A DNA stretch of 64,000 nt from Trichomonas vaginalis G3 (lineage: Eukaryota > Parabasalia > Trichomonadida > Trichomonadidae): the NCBI RefSeq assembly GCF_026262505.1, contig NC_067203.1, positions 248,001-312,000 on the forward strand. The letters are read 5' to 3'. Below the pieces are notes generated by a model that worked only from the letters and a program-made list of their open reading frames with translations, was not told the DNA's origin and did not search any database. Below are positions 40,762 through 52,151 of this stretch, piece by piece (positions within the stretch are counted from its first letter, which is position 1; each line of letters starts with the position of its first letter). The position numbers and the translations under genes are program-made.

Positions 40762-42369
40762 TTACTGACCTGCTGCCAAAATCTGCTCGATGGAAGCTGT
40801 CGTTATACCAATCTGAGGAGCCCCAGCAGGTTTCATCGAACGAATCTTCAAAAGAGCATCTTCCGTGAAAAGTGCTATTGGTTTTGTAAACTTCTTTGCT
40901 TTCAATTCATCTGGACCGTCTCTGTCACCAGTATATTGTATTTGTACAGTACCAACAGTTGAAATACCACCCATAAAGTCTTCTGAGTCAGCAAATGGAA
41001 TGCCAAGCCAAAAGTTTGAACGGTCTCCATTTGTATATTGAGTTTTTTGAGCTCCTGTATGGGTCCATACTTTCACATATGGCATAATAGAACTTTGCAT
41101 TTCAGGGTTAATGGTTGTTGTGAAGTTGTTGTTAAAGTTCATAGCATCTAATGTCAAGTTGTATGACCTCATATCTTCAACTGTGGAATATTCTTCTCTT
41201 GGATAGTATTTGCCATCTATGTTTATATGGTATTTAATACCAGGGTTGTAGAAGCAAGAATAGTCATTTATAGTTCGTCTGAACAGTACAAACATAGTAT
41301 CTGCATGTTTCATTGCAGTTGTTAAAGCAATATCTGTTCTTGCACCTGGGTCAGCACTTTGGTTTCCAACTTCACCTGCAAAGTCTTTGACAGATATTTG
41401 GTGTATAGGGAACATAAGTGGAACTGCAATATATTTGGCAGCTAAAGCATTTGAAATATCTGGGTCCAACATATAGACTGCAAGTCTGCTTTCTATTCTC
41501 TTGCATTCAAACTTTTCGCATGTGAACTTAACTGGGTCCCAAGCAGTTCCAGCAGCATTGAAGTAGTAGTTTACTTCAGTGTTGAGGTTTGAGAAACCAA
41601 AGTCTAAGTCAACTTTGTCTTTGCAAAATTCGGCGAATGACGTTTGATTTGCTCCCTTTACGTCTGTAAGAGTGAATGGGTCTTGTGTTGGTGCAATGAC
41701 TAAGTTATTTTTGCTTGGAGTAAGTTCGATAGAAATTTTTCCTGCCCAGTTTGGCAAGTATCTTAAAAACCTGAAGATGAGGAAAGATGACAAAGGAACT
41801 CTAAGTTTCAGTTTTACTTTGGTTACTGCTGCTGCAGTTTGTCCAGAAAGGTTAACATAAACTCCTGGAACGTTAGGGTCAAGTCTTCTTATTTTCTCAA
41901 TAGTTGCATACTGGTCTGTTTGTTCTCTAGCTTGTGGTTGTACTGAGTTTCTCAAAGCGAACCATTCATAGTTTGCCCATGTTACTGTTTGAACTAAGTC
42001 AGAGTTAGAATATATCTTATATCCCATGAAAACTTCTGGAGCATATTGGTATCCGACATAGAAAATTCCATTGCAACCTTTCTTGTCAGACAACTTGGCA
42101 GAAGGTTTTATTTCAATGTCTTGTTCCACGTATAAGAAAGAGTTGTCAATAGAAATTATATGAAACCTGTCGCAAGCAATATCTACTGTTGTTGAAGAAC
42201 CTTCTCCAAACTCACCTACGTTTCCATAAGAAACAGCAGTTGTATATTCGTAAGTTCCAGGAACTATTTCTGACCTTCTAATGGCATTGTCGCATTCGTT
42301 ATACCATTCGGAAACATTTCCATTCATAGCATCCAAAACTGTTGGCGTTATATTCTGAGCGGCGTACAT
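40762..42369 (-). CDS. Polinton major capsid protein (double jelly-roll)
   Basis: This 535-residue protein starts MYAAQNITPTVLDAMNGNVS. It is beta-rich throughout, with segments such as FHIISIDNSFLYVEQDIEI, KVKLKLRVPLSSFLIFRFL and SIELTPSKNNLVI in the first half and IPFADSEDFMGGISTVGTVQ near the end, in line with two jelly-roll domains. Size and neighbours (large upstream structural gene, minor capsid downstream) match Polinton major capsids. The frame looks whole, and the corresponding gene in Polinton 2 is almost identical over most of its length. Confidence 0.8.
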   Translation of the reverse strand: MYAAQNITPTVLDAMNGNVSEWYNECDNAIRRSEIVPGTYEYTTAVSYGNVGEFGEGSSTTVDIACDRFHIISIDNSFLYVEQDIEIKPSAKLSDKKGCNGIFYVGYQYAPEVFMGYKIYSNSDLVQTVTWANYEWFALRNSVQPQAREQTDQYATIEKIRRLDPNVPGVYVNLSGQTAAAVTKVKLKLRVPLSSFLIFRFLRYLPNWAGKISIELTPSKNNLVIAPTQDPFTLTDVKGANQTSFAEFCKDKVDLDFGFSNLNTEVNYYFNAAGTAWDPVKFTCEKFECKRIESRLAVYMLDPDISNALAAKYIAVPLMFPIHQISVKDFAGEVGNQSADPGARTDIALTTAMKHADTMFVLFRRTINDYSCFYNPGIKYHINIDGKYYPREEYSTVEDMRSYNLTLDAMNFNNNFTTTINPEMQSSIMPYVKVWTHTGAQKTQYTNGDRSNFWLGIPFADSEDFMGGISTVGTVQIQYTGDRDGPDELKAKKFTKPIALFTEDALLKIRSMKPAGAPQIGITTASIEQILAAGQ

Positions 42370-42401
42370 TTCATATGAGTAAAAATATAGAATAGTTGGA
42401 T

Positions 42402-45400
42402 TTATATGTCATAATAGAACCCACGTGGACCAAGCTTTACTTTCTTCCTGACTGAGTTTTTAACTCTTCTTTTTCCTTCATTGCCCTCTGCTTGAAGTTG
42501 TTGCATCTTTGCATTATGTTCATCTAGTATGTTGCAAATTTCCCATGTCCTTTTTGCCTTTTGGCTCTGGTCGCCCATCTCAGGTAACCTATATCCTAGA
42601 AAGAGTTTGTCATAGTTTGTATTTGAGTCTTCGCGTATTGTTTGCATGACTCTTTCCTGAGTTTCTGGTTCAAGCTCTTCAAACAGTGCTGTCCATATGG
42701 AATAAGCTCGTTTCCAAATATATGTTTTTGTAGCCATTCTGGTTTTCTTTCCATGTTACCAACTATATCTTTTGTGAATGGGAAAGCTTCTACCAATCTT
42801 TCAGTCTTGCGTCGTTTATTTCTGTAGTTGGTTTTATTTTGTCAAGGAACATGTTTTTCAATACTAACATTTCATTTGGTACTGTCCATTTGAGTTTTCT
42901 TAAATATTCATCCCTTCTCAGTTCATTGTCTGCAAAGTAAGTTTTTATGACATTTTGTAAACTTTCGTTTGCAAGGTCATGTACAATAGGTTCTCTTCCT
43001 TCTCCCTCCCTAACTTTCTTTCTAAACTCTTCACCAAATATACCATCTCTATGGTTCTGTGTAGTTCTTTGAGATAAATGTTCTAGAACGTCAGGTGTTA
43101 TATTTCCATCAGCCATGTTCATTTCATACTGGTCCAAAATATCTGCATCTTTCATATCTTTCAATGGCATTAAAGCCGCGCTTAAAATACCAGCTATGTC
43201 TCGTTCACCATTGACTTCCATTGCGTCTACAACTTCTTGGAATTGTGTTTAAGTTTATGAACCACCTATCTGGATTAGCTTTATGACCCCATCTCATTGT
43301 AGTCCATCGTCTGCAGAAACAAAAGTAGGTTTGTTTCCATCTTGGTTAGGTTCTGAATGAACTTTAAACAATGTTTCATTTCTATATGTTTTCTTGAAAT
43401 TTAACCTTTTATCTTCACCGAGTTCATCCGAAGATTGAACGTTAAATGCTCGTAAGTAAAAAGGGTTGTTGTATTTGTGTACATTTTCTTTCAGTACTTT
43501 CATTCTATGCTGAATATTTTCATCTGGTGCTGGAGTCTTTTGTATGTCGGCAAACATTTTTCGATATTCTTCTACTATGTCAGCCGAATTTTTTTAGACT
43601 CTTGGAAATATTCCATATCTCCGCATACTCTTGTTGAGGGTCAAGATTTTTCGGCTGTTCCAAATCTTCATCTAGTTCTGTGAAGTTAGTTTCCAAAGGA
43701 AGGACTTGTTCGTTTCCTTCAGCTCTTCTAGCTGTTGTTGCTGAACTATTTCTTCCATGTCTGGTTGTATCTGAACTAGTTCTTCCTGTGGAGTTTCTTG
43801 TACCTCATCTGCTGGCATTTCATATATTCCGAGACCGTTTTCAACAATTTCCCTATCTACGTCATCCGCATTCATAAGCTTTTGTTCTTTCGTTCCGTCT
43901 CTATTTTTTACGCGTTTCATGACGAAAGTTGAATTGTCATTTAGCTCTGACATCAAATATCTCGGAGTAAATTCATCCATGTCATTTGGATGATATGCTA
44001 TTAAATCATATCCCTTAGCGAGCTTGTATTTTCCAGGTTTGAGATTATATCCGTTTTGGTGCTGAGCCATAAAGCTAAATAGGTTCGGGTCAGTATTTCC
44101 ATCCTTGAACTTTCCAATAGCTTCTTTATATCTGTCACTAAAGTCAACAGTATCTGGGAAACCACACTCTTCTTTAAGCATTTTTAAGAATTCTTGGTTT
44201 CCTTGTTCTCTACTTCTTTTATGTCCTTGCTCTGTTTGTGGTTGTTGTTGTGCAGGGTTTTGAACTGTTGGTTGTTGTGCAGGGTTTTGAACTGTTGGTT
44301 GTTGCGTTGGTTGTTGTGTTGGTTGTTGTGCTGGATTTTGAACTGTTGGTTGTTGTGTTGGTTTTGGTGCATGCCTGTGTCTATGTCCATGTGACGATGT
44401 AAATGTTTTAGGTAGTCCTGGTGCAGGTGCTTCTCTTGGAGGGTTTGGTGGTATATAAGTTCCACCAGCTGGCACATATGTTCCATCTGCAGCGTAATGT
44501 CCTACCTGACTTTTCGTTCTTAAGAAAGCATTTACTAGGTCTGTTTTGGTCTGTTGTAACTCTTTTTCTTGACTTTTCACAACAGTTGCTCTAACGGCGT
44601 CATAGGCACTTTGAACTGCCTGTCTCGTTGCTGCATCTGTTATTTTCGTCATATTTTGTGCTACTTCTTTTAACTCTTTGTCGAAACCTTCAGACTTCAG
44701 TTTCTTTCCAGATGAGAAGTCGTTCACTTGTTTCACCTTACTATGAAGAGCTTCGAAAGCGTTCTTAAAGTCAGCATTTGTTAAAGCTTCATTTGAACTG
44801 TCTTCATCCGCTTGTATTTTTGTCCTTATTGACCCTATAAGCTGGGCTGCTTTAGCGTTGGCTTGGGCATCTAACCAGTCATTGTTAGCTTTTATATATT
44901 CTGCGCTTTTCATTGCCTTTTGCATGGCTGCGTCGTTATTTTTACTTTCTTGTGCTAAGTTTTCATACTGTACGGTTTGGTTTTGCAACTGTAAAAGTTT
45001 TTCTGCCTTTACATTTGCTTCAACTTCTTTTTTATACTCATCGCTATCCATATATGTCTTCAGGGCTTTTTGTTTTATCTCTTCATCTTTCAGTATTTTA
45101 TATTGAGTAGTATGGTTTTTCAAATTTATGACATCTTGTTCCATTTTTGCTACTTCTGCTGCTTTTTCTGACACTTTTTTCGCATATTCCTCTGTACTTA
45201 GTTCTTTCAGTTGTTCTTCTTTCTTCTTTTTCTCTACGTTTAACTCATTTAGTTTCTTTGTGTGTCTGTCATATTCTAGTTTCTTTTCGTTTTCACTTAT
45301 TTGCTTCTGTATGTCTATGTTTGACTTTTTGACATCTGTTATTTGATTTTTGAGTGAACTCAAATTCATTTGACTTTGAGGGTTATATGCTGTTCCGTCT

Positions 45401-45623
45401 GCAGCTCCACCATAGCCTGCCATTTTCGCTAAAAGTGCCGCTCTTAAACCTCCACTCTGTGCACCAACAACTCGGTTTAAAAGCATAGGATTGCTTGACA
45501 TTTGTTGCAACATAGTGGGGTCATTCAGCATTTGTTGTTGCAACTGTTGTTGTGGTGTCTTTTACTATGATGTTTCAATGCTCTCTTCCTCTTACGTATA
45601 TTCTTACGTAGCTTACGTGGCAT
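42402..45623 (-). pseudogene. Large structural-type gene of Polinton 1 (broken)
   Basis: A gene of about 1.1 kb codons begins MPRKLRKNIRKRKRALKH, a strongly basic start, behind an initiator-like TCACTT (minus strand 45627-45632). Domains in order: Gln/Met-rich stretch, long coiled coil (KKLEYDRHTKKLNELNVEKK and onward), Pro/Gln/Thr repeats (QQPTQQPTVQNPA), then a globular C-terminal part. It lies directly upstream of the major capsid gene and is probably a virion or scaffold component. It is homologous to 58987-62372. The copy is broken, several breaks. Confidence 0.65.
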
Positions 45624-45639
45624 TTTAAGTGAAGTTAAA

Positions 45640-46080
45640 AAGCGGTTTTTGACAGATGTTTATATGACACTTTTTCAGCACAAAAAACTACTCGGTCAAA
45701 GTGTTTCAGTTTGTAAAATAACCGTCTTATCTCATTCTATATAGGGGAAAGTCTTCTCAAAGTATACTTCCTTGGAACGCCTGTAACTTTTCCTGTAGCG
45801 ACGATAGACCCTTACTTGTCCAGACAAAGCTGTACTATTTTGAGTGCTCTACAAAAAATCAACGGCGACGACTCTCAAAAACCGTTGTGTAAAAAGTTTT
45901 ACCGTTGGGACAAAAAAAGTATGTATAGAAAACAAAAAACGTTATAGTTCATTCAATATTGAGATGAACGTTTGCCAACGGAGACCTTTCAATAAAATAA
46001 AAAAATAGAGGGGGTTACCGTTGACGAAACGGTTTTTTTAAACTTTTCTATGAGTAGTTCCGAAAAAAACAGTTTATTTT
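45640..46080. other. Polinton 1 right-side region with small basic frame remnant
   Basis: A minus-strand short frame at about 45725-45820 gives an Arg/Tyr-rich peptide (VRVYRRYRK ...) that corresponds to the start of the frame at 58704-58985 in Polinton 2. It resembles small basic DNA-condensing virion peptides in composition only. The remainder is A/T-rich with no gene recognised. Confidence 0.4.
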
Positions 46081-46086
46081 TGTCTA

Positions 46087-46975
46087 ATGGAAGCCAACAT
46101 TAACAATTCTCAACACGCTAACCAAAGCCAAAGCCCAACAACCTCCAAGAACTGGCACAGCTGTTAGAATAACCGCCAAAAAAGTCTAACAGCGAATTAA
46201 GAGAATTCTTCAACAAATTTGCTCTAAATATCTCAAAGACGCCGAAGAAAACACACAACCAGACGCTATAACAATACTCAGTTCTGTGAAGTCTGAACAA
46301 AGCAATTGCTAGTTCAATTGAACTTACTAAGACAATTCCAAGTCCAATTGAGCTTAGCGATGTCTTAGTTCAGTATTTTCCAACATTTACTAAGCTCATA
46401 ATGTTGAGAACTTTATACAAGTTCGTCAAAATCTTCCCGTTACATGCAACGGTCATTCGACAAGAGAATTGCCGAATTCCAAGTCTTTAGTTACGGATAT
46501 GACCAAGATGAATACACTGACGAGTTCGGAGACAACTGTACAAAATGGTTTGACTGCTATACGACTACACAATTTGAATTCGACTTTCTCGAATTCAACG
46601 CAGCAACCCATTTATATCATTGCTCTTACCTTTCCGAACAACAACAAGACCTCGCAGATGGAGATGTTGTTACTGTCGTCAATGGAAACTCCTGAACAAT
46701 TCGGAAAAAAGAAGTCTCTAATTGCCAAATTTGTTCCAGGACATCAGCTTTTCCAACGCACAGAAGTCTTCTGTATTCCTGGAACTAAGTTCTTTGTCAG
46801 AGGCGAACTCAAAGAAAGATATAATGTGTCATTCAATTACACATTATATAATGTCTTCGACCAGAAGAAGACTTCTTCCCAGAAGCAATGGAGGAGGAAG
46901 AAGAGGAGGAGAAATACAAACTCAATCCAAGAAGAGTCCTCCGAATTCACCACCAGAAGACTAACAATTTCCGAA
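46087..46975 (+). pseudogene. Unknown Polinton 1 right-end gene (broken)
   Basis: The region starts MEANINNSQHANQSQ and has two overlapping open stretches of 83 and 169 codons. It contains acidic sequence (DQDEYTDEFGDN) and, near the end, an Arg/Lys-rich block. No family was recognised. It is broken, several breaks. No counterpart is found at the left end of Polinton 2, which goes from its terminus directly to the basic frame. Confidence 0.4.
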
Positions 46976-46994
46976 TAAAAACCTCATTTTTCTA

Positions 46995-47195
<201 letters not shown>

Positions 47196-47433
47196 TTTAG
47201 GAAATATTATAGCACATATAAAAATTTCAAAGATTCAAACAAAATTGAGAGCACGCTATGATTCAAATTGAGCAACTATGATTCAGCTCAACCACCTATA
47301 AAATAAAGAAATTTACAGTCTCAGTATGCTCCAGTTTTAAGGAAACAAATACTTATATTATATATAGGGGAAAAATATTAACTTTATCTTTTGTAACAAT
47401 GATTGAGAGATAATAACCAAATACATCAACAAA

Positions 47434-48417
47434 TTATTTTCTTGCAATTGATAATAAATATTCTCTTACTGCTCCTTTCGAACAATCAAGTGCTGTTTTT
47501 CCTTCATTATTCTTTGCTTCTTTATTAGCTCCAACTGAGATAAGATATTTAACAACTTCAAGTTTACCATAATATGATGCATAAATGAGTGGAGTATCTC
47601 CATATTTATCCTTTGCTTCTTTATTAGCTCCAACTGAGATAAGATATTGAACAACTGGAAGATGACCTTCTCTTGATGCCCAGAATAGAGCTGTACCACC
47701 ATATCTGCTGTTGATTTCTTTGTCACAGCCACATTCAATGAGAGATTTAACAAGTCTCAGATTTCCTTTTGAAGATGCAAAATGAAGTACATTTGTACCA
47801 TAAAAACCATTTTGTTTTTTCCAAAGTTCTTCTTCACATGCTTTTTGCATCATTTTTTGATTTCCTTTTTCTGAAATTTCATCAAAGAATTTGTAGATTT
47901 GATTGAAATCTTCAGAATTTTTAAGTTCCGAAATTTTCGAAAGAAATTCTTTTGGTAAATCGTTTCCTTCTTTCGCTTTGAGTTGAGAGTGAAGAGTTTG
48001 CATCTCTTTCTCAACGTTTTCTTTTTCTTTTTGGATCCGAATTAAATCTGCTTGAAGTTTTTCGATTTTATGTGCTGTAATGGATTGATCCTTTTGCAAT
48101 TGTTCTAAAAAGACAATAATTCCTTCGAAAACTCGCATCTTCATGTACTTTTGAACTGATTTAAGTGTTGAAACGGCATCTTGTAGGTTGTTTATTGAAA
48201 CATTTGCATTTCGAGTGCAGGCATACAATTCACGTGCTGAAATGACAGAATGGGATTGCGCAAGAAGAGAATTGAACTCGTCAGGTGTTAAATTCGCGAA
48301 TTTCATGATTGATTCGATATCTTCTACTTCGAATGTGCTAAAGAGATTATCCGCTTCAATATAATCTTTGATATGTGAGCCAATATATTCGTAGTTCAGA
48401 ACAATTCCCTGACTCAT
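47434..48417 (-). CDS. Ankyrin-repeat protein, arm 1 copy
   Basis: This is a 327-residue protein. Residues 1-110 form the helical N-terminal domain common in trichomonad ankyrin proteins (MSQGIVLNYEYIGSHIKDYI). Residues 110-155 are a coiled coil (KIEKLQADLIRIQKEKENVE). About three and a half ankyrin repeats follow from residue 208, with the usual G-TALFWASREGHLPVVQYLI pattern and ISVGANKEAK linkers, then a short cap (GAVREYLLSIARK). Ankyrin repeats bind proteins; trichomonads carry hundreds of such genes with little known function. Compared with the arm 2 copy it lacks two repeats and differs at many repeat positions, while the N-terminal 190 residues are almost unchanged. Confidence 0.85.
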   Translation of the reverse strand: MSQGIVLNYEYIGSHIKDYIEADNLFSTFEVEDIESIMKFANLTPDEFNSLLAQSHSVISARELYACTRNANVSINNLQDAVSTLKSVQKYMKMRVFEGIIVFLEQLQKDQSITAHKIEKLQADLIRIQKEKENVEKEMQTLHSQLKAKEGNDLPKEFLSKISELKNSEDFNQIYKFFDEISEKGNQKMMQKACEEELWKKQNGFYGTNVLHFASSKGNLRLVKSLIECGCDKEINSRYGGTALFWASREGHLPVVQYLISVGANKEAKDKYGDTPLIYASYYGKLEVVKYLISVGANKEAKNNEGKTALDCSKGAVREYLLSIARK

Positions 48418-48735
48418 TAAAATTTGTAAAGTGGTAAATTTATGGAATCCACATAATGCTAATTATGAATATTCATTTATTTCCGATTACATTTTTATAT
48501 GACTTGTCCGCAAAACATTCAATACACTGAGAATAAATTACATGGCATTTGTCGTCAAATGCCATGTAAAACTCTCAAAAGTTGAGCCCCTTATTGCTGG
48601 GTGAAATCACCCATGTTACAATGTATATTGACTATAAGAAAGGCTACGATTATCTGAAATTGATGCTTTTCCTACAATCAATTTTGAAGATATTTTATAA
48701 ATATATTTTTTTTATAACAAAAAAACAAAATAATT
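48418..48735. other. Gap between ankyrin and helical gene, arm 1
   Basis: This 318-bp intergenic region contains a hairpin-forming pair ACATGGCATTTGTCGTCAAA and ATGCCATGT (48540-48568). No gene is seen. Its counterpart is 56637-56954. Confidence 0.5.
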
Positions 48736-49764
48736 TTAAGGATTAAGCGCAGTTAGGATGTCTTTAAGTATCAATAACGATTTCTCTGATAAATCAGCAT
48801 CATAAAGTGACAAAAGAATGTCAACATCCAAATTTTCTCTTAATAACTCAATTGGCAGCCTGAAAAACAGTATAGAAATAGAAACAAGTATGAATTCAGT
48901 CAGATCTTGTCTGTTTTCATCCAAAACATTAATCAAATCGCTGATTATCTTCATTTGATCGAGATTTTCGAAAAATGAAGGATCAGAAACTTGAATTAAC
49001 CTCGACATCAACGCGCAAGCAGCTTCTTGTATGCTGAACTGTGCATACGACATGAAATCAATGACATTAAAGACTAATCCGTCTTTGATAAAAAAAGTAT
49101 GAGCGAGAAAAGGAGCTCTTTCAAGGAGATGACTCAAGAAAATCAATATATCCCGACATAAATCGCTTTTAGCAGTCGAAATGTTGACTTGCACGCGTGG
49201 AAAAGGAATAAAATTTTCAAAATCAAAGTCATCGGGTAAAACAAACAAAAGAGAGTTAAGAACAGAATATGCAACAGATATATGCATGGCTAATGTGGAA
49301 AAAAGTGACGCCAAAACGTTTTTTTGGTGATATTCAGGGTCATTCAAGTATCTTTGGATAATTGGCTGCATATTGAGCTGTATTGCACGGGAAAGTATAT
49401 AAATAACTCCATCGTTGATGCTTAAATCGATGTCAGTTCCTGTTTTTGACTTGAAAAATGTCCAAAGGTCTTCCATGACGTTTTCGTCGTCTTGCGGCAG
49501 TAACTCGAGTATACTGTTGATGTATTTGATGTCTGATGGTATAACTTCTTCTGTATCTTTCGGAATAAAAAATTCAAAAAATTGTAAAAAAAGTTTTGGA
49601 TGTAATTCAGAGAGTGTTGCGACCAGGTCCTTGCAGGATTTGATGGCGTAGTAGTTTGTTGAGTTCAAAATCTCTAAATACAATTGAATTTTATCTTCTT
49701 CAATAAGGAAATGGCTTTTATCGGGGAACTTCGCTGAAAGGAAACTCAGTATCTGTAATGACAT
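48736..49764 (-). CDS. Helical (armadillo-like) protein, arm 1 copy
   Basis: This 342-residue protein starts at ATG 49764 (MSLQILSFLSAKF); the codon before is GTG and not used. It is helical throughout, with pairs of amphipathic helices spaced about 40 residues (YINSILELLPQDDENVMEDL, VIYILSRAIQLNMQPIIQRY, LCRDILIFLSHLLERAPFLA, IQEAACALMSRLIQVSDPSF), like an alpha-solenoid or armadillo-like fold. No specific family was recognised. The arm 2 copy appears identical in protein sequence. It probably acts as a protein-binding scaffold, by inference from the fold. Confidence 0.75.
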   Translation of the reverse strand: MSLQILSFLSAKFPDKSHFLIEEDKIQLYLEILNSTNYYAIKSCKDLVATLSELHPKLFLQFFEFFIPKDTEEVIPSDIKYINSILELLPQDDENVMEDLWTFFKSKTGTDIDLSINDGVIYILSRAIQLNMQPIIQRYLNDPEYHQKNVLASLFSTLAMHISVAYSVLNSLLFVLPDDFDFENFIPFPRVQVNISTAKSDLCRDILIFLSHLLERAPFLAHTFFIKDGLVFNVIDFMSYAQFSIQEAACALMSRLIQVSDPSFFENLDQMKIISDLINVLDENRQDLTEFILVSISILFFRLPIELLRENLDVDILLSLYDADLSEKSLLILKDILTALNP

Positions 49765-51914
49765 CACCTCCTTTTTTTGTGTAATATTCTTTTATAGATA
49801 AAATGGCATCTTTAAATTTTTTCTCGAATAATGGGGAATACTGGTGTTTCCCTCAATGCGAGCGCGAGCGAACGCGAACACTTTACGATAGCGAGCGCGA
49901 GTGAGCACTTTTTCCCTTATATGGTAAGCATATAAATCTATAGGCATATGCACCATTGCAAAACTATCTTATAAGACATTGGTTTATTTACAAATTTCAG
50001 ATAAAATGCATTTTTTAATTGAAATTTCATCAAATATATTCAAAATATATTAGTCACTTTTTGAGAGGAGGGACGATGATTAAAAAGTGAGTATATATAT
50101 TTTAATAGTTGCTTGATACTTTTTCGGGCTTATTTATAAGCCCGTAAAAAGTATCACAACTATTTGCAAACTAATAAGACAAGAAATACTCTTCAAAAAA
50201 GAAGTACTGACACATTTGACTAGTAATGAAATTAAAAAAGAAAAAAAAAATTAACTTCCGTCTCATTATCTTTGATAATTTTTCATGCCAAACCAAATTA
50301 GAAGCATCAAACTTTAAAAACCGAAATGTCTGGTCTATGCTTTAAATATTATCATAAAATAGAGTAGATTTTTCAACTATTTCGAATACGGCATAATTTC
50401 AAAAATACAATTTTGATTCAGCAGTATATAACAAATTGAATTCATTATTGATGTAAGCAAAAACACAAGAGTTTAATGACTATTTATCGATGATTTTATC
50501 CTTATTCTATTCAAATAAAAATTTTTCTTTTGATATACACCGAAGGATCAGGCGAGAAATAATGCATCATGATACGATTGCAAACCAAACCATTAATTAA
50601 ATTTTTTGGTTCACAATAAATTTATTTTAACAATTCGCTACGGCGAACTTTGATTTTCCGAGATGCAATGAATTTTATATCAAATAAATACCAGCAAGTA
50701 TGCTATCCTTCAAATGCGAGCTTGAAAATACGTGAGTTACAAAATACCCTATATTTCCAACTCTTGGAAAATTTTCATGACCCCTACCCAGGGTCCTAAA
50801 ATGGGTATTTTCCTCACACAGACACCGTGGTTTTTTGAGCCGGGAAATAAATAGCGCAGACAGTTTCTACATATAGAGACATGCTTATACTTAGAGTTTG
50901 ACGGGAATCTAAAGTGATTTTTTTCTGCATCGCGAAATCTAATGCAATCTCAAAATCATGAAGAAACTGCGAATCGGAGCGCAATTTTTTAATATGTTAA
51001 TATATAAAGGTACCCCTACTACTGCAAATGCTTCAAATGAAAATCTAAGAAATCAGATTAATTTGATCACATTAGTATAGTATTGGTCAAACCAAAAACT
51101 CATATGTTGATATATAGCCTATGGATATTCATATTATCTACTTTTCATTGAATTACATAAGATTTAATAATCTCATAAATATTCTTTTTAATTTTCCGAA
51201 TTCCGTGTGCATTTAGATTGCCCATACCTGTATATAATAATTCTAGAATGGTTTGGTTAGATATTAAGTTTTTTAGATTAATATTTTAACATTTTGATAA
51301 AACAAGCATTTGTTCCATTTTAGAATCGCCATTGAACTCTGGTTTGACTAACATTATGTTGTATGATCAAATAAATTCTAACTTCATGAGATAAATTTTG
51401 AAATTAGAAAATGCGATATCTGACTCAAATATTTATATGAACACATTTAACATTCAATGATAAACTAAAGTACTATACAGCAGATTCGATTTGGCTTATA
51501 TTTTATATAATCAACTAATAATCCTATAAAATTGTGCTATTCACGTTGCTCAAAGATGTATTGAACATTCACTACTTGTGTATTGATAAAATTAGATATA
51601 GATTCTAATGTAAATCGATATTTTGAAAATTCATATATATTTTGTCTTGGTTTGGCATTTGATCGTGTTGAAACCGGAATTGCAATATATATCATCTAAA
51701 TATATAACTATCAAAATATGATCTATAGATTTTTAAATTATTCTCCTGAATATGAGTGACTAACATAATTATATTGAATTGAGTAGTAAAAATCTTAAAT
51801 ATTAGAATCTGACGATAATTTATTATAACTTTATAAAGGAACAAGACTATAAATGATGATGAAAATAAAGATTAAATTTAAATCGGAAAATTTGAAAACA
51901 TTAAGTGTATTGTG
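49765..51914. other. Non-coding arm 1 stretch
   Basis: About 2.1 kb with no open frame of note. A GC-rich direct repeat of GAGCGCGAGCGAACGCG and GCGAGCGCGAGTGAGC lies about 95-145 bp upstream of the helical gene (49859-49908). A hairpin occurs at 50115-50155. The rest is AT-rich and nothing is recognised. Confidence 0.55.
50115..50155. other. Strong hairpin GATACTTTTT-GGGCTTAT
   Basis: The arms GATACTTTTTCGGGCTTAT and ATAAGCCCGTAAAAAGTATC pair with one bulged base and a 2-base loop. Outer AATAGTT/AACTATT extends the stem. The counterpart in arm 2 is 55217-55257. It may be a foldback element or transcript end. Confidence 0.7.
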
Positions 51915-52151
51915 CACTCTTGTCGGTCACAGTGTCTCATTCCGGGAGATATTGTCATTGCATGTCTCCCAGAATGAGACAATCTTCTGCAATCAGAATG
52001 TGATTGCAAAACTTTGAGCGACAAGAGTGTATTGTGCACTCTTGTCGGTCACAGTGTCTCATTCCGGGAGACATTGCCTCTGAATGTCTCCCAGAATGAG
52101 ACAATCTTCTGCAATCAGAATGTGATTGCAAAACTTTGAGCGACAAGAGTG
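51915..52151. repeat. Pair of 115-bp hairpin-bearing repeats, arm 1
   Basis: Two units (51915-52029 and 52037-52151) are separated by TATTGTG. Each starts CACTCTTGTCG and ends CGACAAGAGTG, an 11-bp terminal inverted repeat. Inside are TCTCATTC-GGGAGACA/TGTCTCCC-GAATGAGA and TGCAATCA/TGATTGCA stems. The look is of a tiny foldback transposon. The counterpart in arm 2 is 53228-53460. Confidence 0.8.

Noticed and set aside
43446-45346. Several plus-strand frames of 60-82 codons
   Set aside because: They are Ser/Phe/Leu-rich shadows of the Lys/Gln-rich structural gene on the minus strand.
49764-49767. Extended start with an extra residue for the helical gene
   Set aside because: The extra codon is GTG; a eukaryotic gene is expected to start at the adjacent ATG.
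50115-50155. Bacterial-type intrinsic terminator
   Set aside because: The hairpin is strong but the organism is eukaryotic by all other signs; a foldback element or transcript-end structure is more likely.
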